Below are positions 1 to 10,258 of a stretch of 64,000 nucleotides of DNA, piece after piece. A program made the position numbers and the translations under genes. Under the pieces are notes generated by a model. The model made no database searches, had not been told where the DNA came from, and saw only the letters and a program-made list of their open reading frames with translations. The DNA is taken from positions 146,921,501 to 146,985,500 of the forward strand of contig NC_092588.1 of assembly GCF_047663525.1 (NCBI RefSeq), read 5' to 3'. Every line of letters starts with the position of its first letter. The first letter of the stretch is position 1. This DNA comes from Anas platyrhynchos (taxonomy: Eukaryota; Chordata; Aves; Anseriformes; Anatidae).

Positions 1-1367
1 AACAGCTGCACACTAATTCTTTCCAGTCTTCTCCTCCTCTGAAGGCAAGGGTTTTTCTCATGCTAAATAGCAGCCCAAACTGAAGAATGAGTTCTCACCC
101 TGGAACTCTTCATGACAAAAATTTCTCCACGTTTATGTATATATATAAAATCTTGACACTTCTACTTAAACTTTTCCCAGTCATTTTTCTTCTGGAGAGG
201 GGCAGTTTCTCTCTTTCAAAAGGTGTTTAGCTTCAGCCACAGAAGTGTATGAGTCATCCAAGAAACATCCGTGATCCTTGAGCAGAGGAACCTTGATCTC
301 CCTATGCAGATCAGTACAACCAGATCCTGACTGGGGCAATTCACATGTTCTCAGCAGCAGAGGAAAACAAGCACAGTCAGTCAGATGACGGGATTGCATC
401 AGATTTCATCTGCTGTGCAAAGGTGTTTTATCCAAATAAGTAGAAGATCCTCGGACACAGAGTATAGCAAAGCCTGACATCCCAGCATTGTATTCTTATC
501 TCTTCAAAATGCCTTATGGCTAATATCTTTTATTCAGCACCTCTTCACGTTTTCATTTTAGTCTCAAAGTGGATGTCTTGACTGAGGTTCTTCTTATGGG
601 CTAATTCATAATAGTAAAAGCAGTTCTGCAGGCAACTGACACTACTTTAAGGATTGCACATGACAGTAGAATCATGTCAGAGCCTGTCCTAGGGAGCTAG
701 TAGTCTGAATCTACGACTTCAGCCCCTCTTTGTTCCAGCTGACAAACTTGTTAATCGAGCTGTGGCTGAGCTCACAGAGCTCCTAAAGGCAGGCCTCATG
801 TGGCCCTGTGCAATGTGGTGGGAGAGGACTTGTCATGCTAGTCTGCAGCTTGGCAATGTGCAGTTACTGTCACTGTGATCTTGGGACTCAAATGCCTGGA
901 AGTGTATGGGAAAAGTCTCCCTTGAAATCCCCTTTTTATATGTCAGCTGCAGGCCAGGAGGCAGAAAGGCACAGTTCAGTACTTCACTGCAGTTTTGCAA
1001 GGTGCAGGCTCAGCTGTGGGGGAGAAAAGAAGGGACAAGGTGAGGAGGTACCTAACTGTGAGCCTCTGTGTAATGTTTTATGAGTGAGCTTTGGCAGGGA
1101 TGGCGAAGACTAACTACACATTGTCTTCCAGCTTCTTCTGCAGCTGGCAGTGAAGAGGTCTGAGAACGGACTCCCATTTCAGCCATCTGTTGCTGTGTTT
1201 CTTGGGGCTGATCTTATGGAGAGCTGCTCTTCACGGGATTTTAGCACAAAGCATAGCATGGAGATAGCAAGCTCTGATAGGAGTTACAGATAAAGCAGTA
1301 CATTTTCAGAGGTTTTAAATAAATATAATCCTTTGCTTTCTTTGTAGTTTCTTCTGTCAGGCTTTAA

Positions 1368-1370
<3 letters not shown>
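1..1370. other. Unique non-coding DNA, no recognised feature
   Basis: No repeat family, splice-flanked exon or RNA gene was recognised. The largest ATG-started frame (808-1083, + strand, 91 codons) has no recognisable domain and no promoter context. It contains a possible donor (AAG|GTGAGG near 1040), but no convincing acceptor upstream. Treated as intergenic or intronic. Confidence 0.5.
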
Positions 1371-1413
<43 letters not shown>

Positions 1414-1440
1414 TGTTTGTTTGTTTGTTTGTTTGTTTTT
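1371..1440. repeat. (CA)19 followed by (GTTT)n microsatellite
   Basis: An uninterrupted CA dinucleotide run occupies 1371-1408. It passes through a short AT bridge into about six GTTT tetramers up to 1440. Alternating purine-pyrimidine CA runs of this length can adopt Z-DNA under supercoiling (general knowledge). It is likely length-polymorphic. Confidence 0.97.
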
Positions 1441-1914
1441 AATCTGACTGTTTAGGAAAGTCAATTTTAGGCATTTCTTTTGTTTACCGGGCTATCTTAT
1501 GGAATGCAATAAAGAAAAGAGGCCTGGATGTTGCTTTACCAGCCAGCAATGCATTGCCAGTTCTGACCATTCAGTAATTAAGGTCAGAAAAGTATTCCCA
1601 TACTGACTCATGAAATTTAAAGTATAGTTTGAGGTTTTGGGGCATTTTTTTGCTGTTTTCTCAGCACTCGAGATTCAGAGCACTTGCTTGAAATTTCCAA
1701 AAGCTAGATAAATTTTACTATTTATTATAAACCAAAGCTCAGGGAGATGTAATCCACTGCATACAGGTGTTTTTAAGTCACCAGCAACTATAGCAATACA
1801 GTGACTTCGTGAAAGATAGTTCAGCTGTGTGTTTCTACATGTCATAGCACTTCAAGAAGTGCAAGTGGAATGTGGTTTAAAGCCAGCTACAGCCTTTCCT
1901 CTTCTTTCTTACAG

Positions 1915-1998
1915 TGCACAAAAAAGTGGGGGAGCCATGCAAGCAATCGGCAGCCTCCAATATTAAAACTACTTGAATACTTGCATGGACCTATCAAA
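1915..1998 (+). other. Exon-like segment, 84 nt, phase 0-0
   Basis: A pyrimidine-rich tract (1893-1910) ends in ACAG at 1911-1914. An 84-nt segment follows that is open in one frame only for 28 codons (begins CTKKWGSH, ends LLEYLHGPIK). It is followed at once by a GTAAGT donor (1999-2004). A second acceptor-like site (CTTCTTCCAG, ending 2295) lies 297 nt downstream, and the frame continues from 2296 to a stop at 2347-2349. An AATAAA lies at 2752-2757. The protein is not recognised. Chance pairs of splice motifs are expected in 64 kb, so this is a candidate only. Confidence 0.25.
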
Positions 1999-2211
1999 GT
2001 AAGTTATATTCACTTCAGACTGCTGTAATTGCCAAGTGGGCTGTAGTAGCTACCCAGATACCTTTCTCTGGGCAAGAATGTGCCCTGTACAAGTCTACTT
2101 CAATTCTTTGAGTCACTTCATCACTACAGCCACTGCATCAGTGCAGAAAAAAACTCAAGAAGTTACTCATTTGTGACAGCTAAATAAAGGAGTGACCTAA
2201 AAGACTGTACT

Positions 2212-2253
2212 TTTTGTTGTTGTTGTTGTTGTTGTTTTGTTTTGTTTTGTTTT
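2212..2253. repeat. (TTG)n / (TTTTG)n simple repeat
   Basis: About seven TTG triplets run directly into four TTTTG pentamers. Simple T/G-rich repeat with no other content. Confidence 0.95.
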
Positions 2254-2761
2254 CAAGCAATGTCTCCAAGTTACTTGAGTCCTTGCTTCTTCCAGCTAGG
2301 ATCACTTGTCAGTGTACCACAGGTGAGTACACAGCCTCTGGCTTGAAAATGCAGGGGTGAAAATGTGGGGTGAAAATGCAGAGACCTCAAATGAACTACA
2401 GTCATATATTTATATAGAATGGCTCTGGTCTTAGAGAAAGGGAAGATAAAAGATGAGTGAAGATTTCTCTTCTTAGAAACACAAAATTCTCAAGCCTTTT
2501 CTTTCACTTAGCAGTGTAACTGTGGTGAACAGTAATTGCTGTATCTCAGCAGAGTGAATTCAAGAGGAGAAGCATCCCAGTTCCTTTAGAAAGAGACACC
2601 ACACTGTGGAGAAGTGAAGTGTTTTGGCCAGTGCTCACTAGGAGAGGAATCTACATACAATTGCTTGGGAGACAGCTTATGGCTAATGTCTCTCAGCAAT
2701 AGAGGCTGCTTTAGGCTGCACATTTCCATTATGTTTTGGGAAAAGTGGAGGAATAAAGTTT

Positions 2762-2840
2762 CAGAGCCTTAATTTCCTCATCTCTCAAGCAGAGATAATA
2801 ACAGGCCTTCGGCCCATGGCTACACAGGGATTCATCTGAT
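2762..2840 (+). repeat. MIR-like ancient SINE fragment
   Basis: The segment reads CCTTAATTTCCTCATCTC, then AGATAATAA and a GGATTCAT block. These match in order the well-known MIR segment 'cctcagtttcctcatctgtaaa...gataataata...ggattaaat' on the sense strand. Divergence is high. Matched from memory of the consensus, not by alignment. It ends next to an A-rich tract. Confidence 0.5.
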
Positions 2841-2850
2841 ACTATTTTAT

Positions 2851-2886
2851 TTAAAAAAAAAAAAATAAAAAAATAAAATAAAAAAT
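2851..2886. repeat. A-rich (AAAAT)-like low-complexity tract
   Basis: Fourteen A's followed by short AAAAAT/AAAAT units. It directly follows the MIR-like fragment, but MIR elements do not normally carry such a tail, so no link is claimed. Confidence 0.9.
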
Positions 2887-3777
2887 CATGCCATACTATT
2901 TGTGTGAATGAAGAAACTTCATTATCTCAACAGACAAGGCTGACTAATATATGTAAATTTTATATATACCCTGGTAGGCCACAACATCCTTTCTTAGCAG
3001 TCCTTGCCTGATTAATACAAAGAGCAGCTGCAAAGAAAGAGTTTTGATTCTGGCTGCTGGGGGACCATAAATATTCCTGCATTGAAGTTCCAACCGAGCA
3101 TCAAGTTCTCCATATAGCAAAAGGTCTGATGATGGCTTCATGGACTTTTAGGAAAGCCTTATTCTAAAATCACTTGCATTTTCTATTTTCTTTCTTATTT
3201 ATCCAGGTGGGTTTTAATCTACATGCTTTTAGTAATGCTGCAAGACGGAATACTCCTGTGATTCTACTTATCTTTCCAATCTATTGCACTCTCTAAATGT
3301 AACTTTCCTCATATTACCTGGGTGTGTAATATTTATGCAACTTCAATGAACAGTATAGGCAAACAGCTTAGTCTTCACTAGGCTTTGTCAAACAAAAAGA
3401 AAATAAACATCTTTCTCTTTCTAAGAGCATGAATACATGAAAAACACAACAGTGATACTTGGATTACCTTAGTTTTTTCTAATTTGGGTTACAAAGATAC
3501 AACAAGCTTATACGCCATTAGCCAGACTGTGCTAGGGATCAGGTACCTTTGTGGCTAATGTAGCTGACAGCAAAAAGAAAAGAAACAGGAAACTATAACT
3601 GCAATATTTTTAAGCATTTAAAATTATGTCTTTTAAACAATTTAAAATGTTAATATCATATATATATTTGGCTCTCTAAAGCTTGGGGCCATATGAAATT
3701 TACACGTTTGAGCCAGGTACAATTTCAGGTGAGACTATTGTTATTTCAATGAACAAATGTGGTGTACTGAGGAATAT
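2887..3777. other. Unique AT-rich non-coding DNA
   Basis: No repeat family or gene recognised. The one longer frame (2944-3141, minus strand, 65 codons) has no recognisable domain. Contains short TATATA stretches near 3660. Confidence 0.5.
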
Positions 3778-3815
3778 GTCCTGAGTATATATATATGTTC
3801 TGAGTATATATATAT
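3778..3815. repeat. 19-bp tandem duplication with AT core
   Basis: Two adjacent 19-bp units (3778-3796 and 3797-3815) differ at one base (C/T in the third position). Each contains CTGAG followed by a (TA)n run. A short (AAT)n run follows at about 3838-3850. Confidence 0.9.
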
Positions 3816-3943
3816 TTCATTCAAATAAGTATTTTGAATAATAATAATAATTTGAACAGTAATAACAGCAATTACTTTAAATAATTCCATGAACCATATT
3901 TATTTCATCTGACTTATATAAAAGCAAGTAAATATTTTGATCA

Positions 3944-4027
3944 TGTTTTCATACAGGTGAGATCTGAGGCTCAGAAGTGAAGTTACGTGGTCAGAATAAA
4001 AGAGGAGCCAGAAGTGGGATTTTAAGC
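3944..4027 (-). repeat. MIR/L2-like ancient repeat fragment, antisense
   Basis: Reads ACAGGTGAG...CTGAGGCTCAGA, then AAGTTACGTGGTCAGA and GGAGCCAGAAGTGGGATTT. This matches in order the antisense MIR/L2-type segment 'acagatgaggaaactgaggcacagag...aagtgacttg...caca...ggagccgggatt'. Similarity judged by eye; substitutions and small gaps are many. Confidence 0.55.
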
Positions 4028-4249
4028 TTCTTACAATATTGCTTCATACTTTTGTAAAGATGTAATGATTTTGCCTTATTGGATTTTCAGTAAATTTGCA
4101 GTTAAATAACAACTAGATGATACCATTAAAAATATTAAATGTTGTGTATATCCTCTTCCAATTAATATTTACACTTTGCTTACAGTAGCATGGAATAATG
4201 TCATTCAAATTAAGTTATTGCTATGTTGCTTGTTTATGGCACACCACCT

Positions 4250-4266
4250 GTTACCATGGTGACAAC
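4250..4266. promoter_or_regulatory. RFX X-box-like motif
   Basis: GTTACCATGGTGACAAC is a near-palindrome close to the RFX X-box consensus GTTRCCATGGYAAC. The right half reads GGTGAC instead of GGYAAC. A further perfect half site, GGCAAC, occurs at about 4283-4288. RFX factors bind such sites in cilia and MHC genes (established knowledge). Function here is inference, since no promoter or gene is evident next to it. Confidence 0.3.
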
Positions 4267-4581
4267 CATACTCTTTTTCTATGGCAACACTCACTGTGGT
4301 GTAAACTATGATACCAAAAAGCGGAAGTTAGTAGAAGTTACTAATTCTAAGAAAAACTTGTTTTAATTATATATTTCCTGTAACGAAAATCTGTTTTATG
4401 TCACTGGGCAGTTTTCATAAATCCTGGTTTCAATCTCAAATCTTCTGGAGGTTCCGAATCATACAGGGACCTCTGCTGATGTCAGTGCTGTGGTCCATGT
4501 GGGGTGAGCATTGCCTCTTACCGCAGGACTGTGCTTGATTCACAAGTCACTAAGTACAGTTTATACACATCTGCCCACACA

Positions 4582-4582
<1 letters not shown>

Positions 4583-4618
<36 letters not shown>
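4583..4618. repeat. Poly-A tract, 36 A
   Basis: Uninterrupted run of 36 A's preceded by a short CACACAC. The upstream 200 bp match no processed gene or SINE known to me, and no target-site duplication was seen. Confidence 0.97.
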
Positions 4619-4620
<2 letters not shown>

Positions 4621-4751
4621 TGCTGCTAAGACAAAGAGTTTTATTTTCCTACATTGCATCAGAAATAAATGAAATTAATGTGTGTTTGTTTGTTTGTTTT
4701 TCCCATATTTTACCCACTCACCAGAAGTATCAATGTCATTAAAAATATATG

Positions 4752-4777
4752 AATAAATAAATAAATAAATAAATAAA
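4752..4777. repeat. (AAAT)n microsatellite
   Basis: About six AAAT tetramers. A shorter (TTTG)n run lies just upstream at about 4682-4698. Confidence 0.95.
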
Positions 4778-5004
4778 AGTGAACATTTTCACAATAGAAG
4801 ATATTCACCTCCTCTAAGGAAGTTCAGATTCAGAGCCTGGAGTTATTGATGTCTCTCTACTAGTGATGAGGATGACAAATTTGTAGGCTTTGATAGACTG
4901 AATCTCACAATAGTTAAATACTTAAAATAACTCTTATAAATACCATCCTCCAGCCATTCAAAACAAGTACTACTTCTGAACACAAATGATGAGTTCATTT
5001 CATT

Positions 5005-5173
5005 GAAAAGAAAAAGAAAAAGAAAAAAGAAAAAGGAAAAGAAAAAAGAAAAAGAAAAAGAAAAAGAAAAAGAAAAAGAAAAAGAAAAAGAAAAAGAAAA
5101 AGAAAAAGAAAAAGAAAAAGAAAAAGAAAAAGAAAAAGAAAAAGAAAAAGAAGAAAAAGAAAGAAAAAAAAAG
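5005..5173. repeat. (AAAAAG)n hexamer satellite-like array
   Basis: About 169 bp of all-purine sequence, mostly perfect AAAAAG hexamers between 5047 and 5150 with imperfect edges. Both strands give long open frames (Lys-Glu repeats on plus, Ser-Phe or Leu-Phe repeats on minus) purely because of the period. These are not genes. Long homopurine mirror-like tracts can form intramolecular triplex DNA (general knowledge). Confidence 0.97.
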
Positions 5174-5555
5174 ACGTTGGAGTACAACAGTTCAAGGTCT
5201 TCTCCGTGAATTTTTCCACAGATGCATCTTGATTACAGGAAAACTGTAAAACTGATTACAGAAGGAAGTTATAAGGGTCAAAATTTTGTGTTTGTGTGCA
5301 AACAAATATGTATATAGACTTTATGAATGTTGGAAATATTTTGTCAGCCACAACTGATAAAAATAAATGCCTTAGAAGAAATAATGCATTTTGTGTTCAG
5401 CTACTCTGTCATAGATCAGTATGAGTTCTAGGGCCAAATTACTAAAAATTCATATCATTTCCTGTAGCATTGGCTCTTGTCCAAAGGAGAATAATGGCCT
5501 ACATGAACTTTGATCCAACAAGGATATGATCTTGTGTTTTCAGATTTCCTGTGTA

Positions 5556-5556
<1 letters not shown>

Positions 5557-5584
<28 letters not shown>
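5557..5584. repeat. Poly-T tract, 28 T
   Basis: Uninterrupted T run. A second one follows within 150 bp. Confidence 0.97.
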
Positions 5585-5587
<3 letters not shown>

Positions 5588-5713
5588 GAGCTTTCAGTTT
5601 CACAGCCTTAATCCTAGCAATCATGAAGCAACAGACAGGATAAAAGATGGTAGATGAAAAAGCCCTGGCTCCAAATTTACTTCTGTCTAAATGCAGAATC
5701 CCTCCAAGGAAGC

Positions 5714-5717
<4 letters not shown>

Positions 5718-5748
<31 letters not shown>
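5718..5748. repeat. Poly-T tract, 31 T
   Basis: Uninterrupted T run. The segment between the two poly-T tracts (5585-5717) resembles no retroposed gene I recognise. Confidence 0.97.
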
Positions 5749-5752
<4 letters not shown>

Positions 5753-6233
5753 GGAAAACTTCAAGGAGGTACTTGTATAATATATTTATGTAGCCCCATA
5801 AATTTTATGGACTCTTGCCCATTCATACTGGACTAGATTGCCTCTCTGTGCACATTCCATCCATTTGCACCTGGTGTTGAGAACAAATCCAGATTTTAAT
5901 TGGGTGGGGCACGTGGCCTTCAATGAGTTGTTACCATAAAGCAATTACTTGGCAGTCAAGAGCAGTTGCAAAATTCCTTTTCTACGTCACAAACTGTGTG
6001 ACCTCCAAGAGAATGCAAGTTTTTGCTTAATTTCGCCACTGTGGGCAAAAGGAAGTCAATTATAACACAATTTTCTGTTCCACTGTGCACACCAGTGTAA
6101 ATGTATTATATTCAGACTCACCATGCTGGCAAAAACTCAGGGAAACAAAGTAAACAGTCACGACCAGATGTTGATATTTCTGTTAATTATTTAAAAAAAA
6201 TATGTTGCAAAATCTGAAGTCCCAATAAAGAAT

Positions 6234-6267
6234 ACACACATATATATATATATATCTGTGTGTGTGT
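6234..6267. repeat. (CA)n(TA)n(TG)n inverted simple repeat
   Basis: ACACACA is followed by (TA)n and then TGTGTGTG, so the CA and TG blocks are complementary arms around a TA core. The segment can fold on itself or extrude as a cruciform. Confidence 0.85.
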
Positions 6268-6569
6268 AAATATATTTTCCATCAAAGCTAGGATTCCTAG
6301 AAAACAGTTGCAAATTTTGGAATCAACAGTTTAGTTTTCTGTCAAAAATATATTTCTTAAAATTTTAATTGAAAATTTGAGGCTTTCAATGAAATACAGA
6401 AATTGTCATTTTTTTTTTATTTTTATTGAAAATATAATGATACCATTACTATGCTCTGAACTAATCAGATTAGGTCTTAAATTAGCACTAAATGTACGTT
6501 TACAGCATTGAAGCACTGCTGTCAGGATAGCAGTGTAAACTATGGCAACCTATGGGAAGCTTTCTAGGA

Positions 6570-6665
6570 AGACACTGGAGCTGTGTATTAGATTTCATTT
6601 TTCATAGTATCTTCATTAATGATCTGAAAGTATCATATCAGTTAAAGTTGAAGGTGACATTATAT
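6570..6665 (+). repeat. Possible ancient CR1/LINE reverse-transcriptase fragment
   Basis: The stretch ATCTTCATTAATGATCTG (about 6609-6626) equals the conserved LINE reverse-transcriptase coding segment for I-F-I-N-D-L. It is followed by a plausible degraded KFADDT-like block (AAGTTGAAGGTGACATTA). Flanks are too decayed to delimit. Could be coincidence. Confidence 0.35.
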
Positions 6666-6842
6666 TAAGACATGTTACCAAAATTCCAAAAGGAAGGTAG
6701 AAAGAAAAAGTATTCAAATACATTTTTCGAATGAAGAGGCACATATCCAGAGGATACCAAGGTCACAATACGTTTGGGATTGATAATGGAAAAATAAATC
6801 ATAAATGATTTTGCAGTTTAAGGTGTCAGATGTAAAATTTCA

Positions 6843-6884
6843 CTTTTTTTTTTTTTTTAATTTATTTTTTATTTTTTATTTTAG
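6843..6884. repeat. T-rich (TTTTTA)-like tract
   Basis: A T run followed by TTTATTTTTTA-type units. Low complexity. Confidence 0.9.
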
Positions 6885-7370
6885 CAGTCTTCTGAGAGGT
6901 TTTCTTCTTCTACATAAATTTGGATCCGTGGAAGCTGAATGATTTCATCCTATGCACATTTGATTTGATTGCTATATCAGTGGTTGAAAGACCCCAGAGA
7001 AAGCATGTCTTGTTTTCATTTCTGGACATCACAGTAAATCTAGCTCACCATCTATATCATAGCTCCTTGACTCATAGTGAATGTCATATCTAGTAACATT
7101 GTTCATGAAGCAATGCTGCTTTCTTACTCTATAAGTATTGGGTGAATAGTTTGGACAAGTGATACTCAGCTGATGATGTGTTTGCAAACTAATCATTCCA
7201 GCTGTTCATCACTTGGTCTTTGTTATTCACAGTTGGTCACCCAGGTCACAGCATGGTAAAGACATCTGAAAAATTGTGATAATTGTTTTTGGAGCAAGTG
7301 GACAGTTTTGATATTTGTTATTACCTGCTTTCGAGGGATGATCAGAATAACAAGTGTTTTCTGGAGAGAG

Positions 7371-7394
7371 AAAAAAAAAAAAAAAAAAAAAAAA
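7371..7394. repeat. Poly-A tract, 24 A
   Basis: Uninterrupted A run preceded by GAGAGAG. No retrogene recognised upstream. Confidence 0.97.
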
Positions 7395-7779
7395 GTGCTT
7401 CTGTCTCTATATATTTAGGGTCCCTGACTAGATAAGCAGAAAATTTTTGAGAGCAAAAAGATGAGTAGAATATAATAGGCATTCTATTCATTCAGCTGTC
7501 ATTGGAGCAAAATCTATGAATAAATCTTGAGGAAGAAAACTTGTGTCACTGTAGAAATCAGATGGATCATGCTTTTGATTACGTAGTACAGGAAAAAAAT
7601 AATTGGAAAGTTTTAACTTTAATAAAAATAGAGATAAATAAACATATGAAAACAAGAAATGCATCCAAGGCATTTCAGTGTGCTATCACTTGTTTGTATG
7701 GTTAATATATGCCATAAGGCAGGCTATTCGCTCCTCTCAGCTATTCACTCCTTTGTCAAGATGGATTTGCACTTCTCAA

Positions 7780-7840
7780 ATCACAGAATCACAGAATCAT
7801 CTATGTTGGAAGAGGCCTCCAGGAGCACCTAGTCCAACCT
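7780..7840 (-). mobile_element. CR1 retrotransposon, extreme 3' tip
   Basis: Begins with two ATCACAGA-type octamers (the reverse complement of the CR1 tail) and continues ATGTTGGAAGAGGCCTCCAG to TAGTCCAACC. This is the terminal ~60 bp of an avian CR1 on the minus strand. CR1 insertions are nearly always 5'-truncated (established). It is followed by an (AAAT)n run (7841-7860) separating it from a second tip. Confidence 0.9.
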
Positions 7841-7863
7841 CAAATAAATAAATAAATAGACAA

Positions 7864-7920
7864 GAATCATAAAATCATAGAATCATCAAGGTTAGAAAAG
7901 ACCTCCAAGAATGTTCAACT
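7864..7920 (-). mobile_element. CR1 retrotransposon, second 3' tip in tandem
   Basis: AATCATAAAATCATAGAATC followed by AAGGTTAGAAAAGACCTCCAAGA is the 3' end of another CR1 copy. Orientation is the same as the copy at 7780-7840, but the subfamily-type sequence differs (AAAAGACC rather than AGAGGCC). Only about 57 bp is recognisable. Confidence 0.85.
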
Positions 7921-7927
7921 TTCTCAC

Positions 7928-9388
7928 CCCAAGAGTGTCTTTTTATTTTTTTTTTCTTTCTTACAAAAAATAATAAAATAATAAAAATCCTATGTCTTCA
8001 GAGGATTGGGGCTCAAGGAAAATACTTAATATTACAAGTTTTGTGACAAAATCACTACAATTGCTGACATTGAAATTTACTTTTTTACATTTGTTTGCTT
8101 TCCAAATCCCTTCTAGTCATGTGCTAATTAATTCACCTTTTATGATAAATCTTTTGCAAGATTTTGGGAACAATCATAGGAAACAAGCAATCGTGGTTAG
8201 CTTTGAAAAACATGCCACATGTGGAGACAAGCCTTTGTAGGCTACATACAAGAAACAAGACACTATTGTCTTTGATGTAAATTTGCTACAAAATAGATCA
8301 ATTATACAAAAAATACCATCAATATTTGTGAACTGTTGCTATGTTCATAAAGATAGAACTAAAGTGTATATCCATTGTGTAGAATTAGCTATTTTACGGG
8401 AGAGTGTTTTCTACATCATCAATGACAGCTCAGTGTTATCTATAATTCATTTTCCCATCTAGCTGATGAGAATTTTAGCTCTTACTTCCTCAGTAGAAAA
8501 CAAAAATCCCAAAATTAGAAACTATAATACTGACCCTAGTTTAGAAATTTTAAAAGCTTTAAACAAAAATCCCCTGAGGTGTGGACTCTCCACACTAGAG
8601 ACTTTTTAAAAATAGATTAGAATAACATCTGTGAGGAAGAACTTCTTATAGCTTATCCTGTCCACAGGGAGAACACTAAACTTGACAATTTCCTGAGGTC
8701 TTTTCTAGTCCTGAAACATGAGGAGTCTATTGGCAGCTATCTAGCTATCTAGAGCACTTATTCAGGCTACAGCCTCACCTCTAAATCACCATTCCAATGG
8801 CTGGGTAGGAATTTTAGGAAGTGAGAGACTCCACTACCATCCTTTCCCCAATGCCTGGTGATCAGGATACTCACACAAGACATAACTCAGGTTCCCACTG
8901 AGGACAAGATGGGACTTTAATTCATGCTTCAGTATTAGCAGATAACAAGATGTTGCTCACCATTCCATTCTTAACTGAATCAAAATTTTATCTAGGGTAC
9001 AAAGAAGGAAAAAAAATATATCAAAAAGAAAAAAATAAGAAGAATCTATCAAAAATAGCACATTCCCACAAGTTTCATTTGTTCCAAGTAAACATTTTAT
9101 AACCAAAGAAAAATAATCCCTTAACCAAATAATGTCAACCAACTGAAGAGACCATGGAAATACTAGTCTAGTAATACTGCTTTTTGTGATAGTCTGGATA
9201 CATACTTATTTATTCTGATGTCTTGTAGTGAAAGGAAAAGACAGATGTGCTCATTTCCTTTTACAGAAAATATGATTTTTACTGTTGGTGTTTTGGGAAT
9301 AAAGAAAAAATGAAGTGAGAGTGATATACATGGCATGACCATCTACTTTTTCAGTATATTTGACCACCGTTGCATATACTAGGTAACA
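7928..9388. other. Unique AT-rich non-coding DNA
   Basis: No repeat family or gene recognised beyond A- and T-rich stretches at 7940-7990. Frames up to 82 codons (7992-8240, +) show no recognisable domain. A short GCTATCTAGCTATCTAG duplication lies near 8735-8752. Confidence 0.5.
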
Positions 9389-9390
9389 GG

Positions 9391-9440
9391 AAAAAAAAAA
9401 AAAAAAAAAAAAAGTAAGAAAAGAAGAAGAAAAAAAAAAG
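9391..9440. repeat. Poly-A tract (23 A) with A/G-rich tail
   Basis: Twenty-three A's, then a GTAAG-interrupted A/G-rich stretch to about 9440. Confidence 0.95.
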
Positions 9441-10055
9441 CCTGGAAATTACTCTGTCTCCCTTAGAGCCCAGGACAAGTAATACCTATGGCAGCCTTGA
9501 CATTTTAGAAAAAGTTTCCATTGTGGTTTTACACTAGAAGAAGATCTAATTAGTTTCTGATGATCTTATTCTCATTTTTGAAGGAAAGTAAATCTGATGT
9601 CAGTTTTAAAGAGCATTTAAAATACTTAGAAAAAAAAAAAAAGTGTATTTTACTTAATGTGGTAAGAATTATAGCAACATGTGAAACCCAGGCACCTCAA
9701 GAACCTCATACTGGCAACCTGAAGTTTCCTTTCCACTTTTTGTTCAGTAGGATGAATCTCAGATGGGAGATTCAGAAAGGTTCATATAAATGAGGCTTGC
9801 ATCCCAATAGCTGTGGTCTGTTGTATTTCAATATATGAGTTTTCAAATTTATGAAAGAATGTGGTAACAGATAGACTTTCCTTATTTACTCCAGGATTTC
9901 CCACAATTTCTTGAACCATAGTTACAAAGATGAGAATGCCATCTTCTTTCTCTTCTCAACAGAAACAGACAGTATAGCAGGGGTCAGCAGCCACAAATAG
10001 CAGCTTTTACAAACTTTTACAAAATTCTTCATTGGAAGGATGGAGGAAAGGTGGA

Positions 10056-10258
10056 CCTGAGAGTCTGTGGAATCTCTACCTTGGAAGGTTTTAAAAATTT
10101 GAGGTAGACAAAGCCATTGCTGACTTGATCTAGTGCTGGTAACAGGCCTTCCTCAAGCAGGAGATTAGAAAATGTCAAAGGTTGGACTAGGTGATCTCAG
10201 GGGTTGGACTAGGTGATCTTGGAGGTCTCTTCCAACCTAGATGATTCTGTGATTCTGT
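10056..10258 (+). mobile_element. CR1 retrotransposon, 5'-truncated 3' end
   Basis: Matches the CR1 3' end: TGTGGAATCTCTACCTTGGA, a GACAAAGCCATTGCTGAC block, GGTTGGACTAGGTGATCT, and GGTCTCTTCCAACCTAGATG, ending in ATTCTGTGATTCTGT. The GGTTGGACTAGGTGATCT segment is tandemly duplicated (unit 22 bp, about 10180-10223). Only the post-ORF tail is present, so there is no coding capacity. Confidence 0.93.

Noticed and set aside
4843..5219. Long Ser-Phe, Leu-Phe and Lys-Glu open frames on both strands
   Set aside because: They are produced entirely by the AAAAAG hexamer array, which is open in several registers on both strands.
5950..6050. MIR-like fragment around TGTGTGACCTCCAAGAGAATG
   Set aside because: Only one short landmark matches and the order of the others fails.
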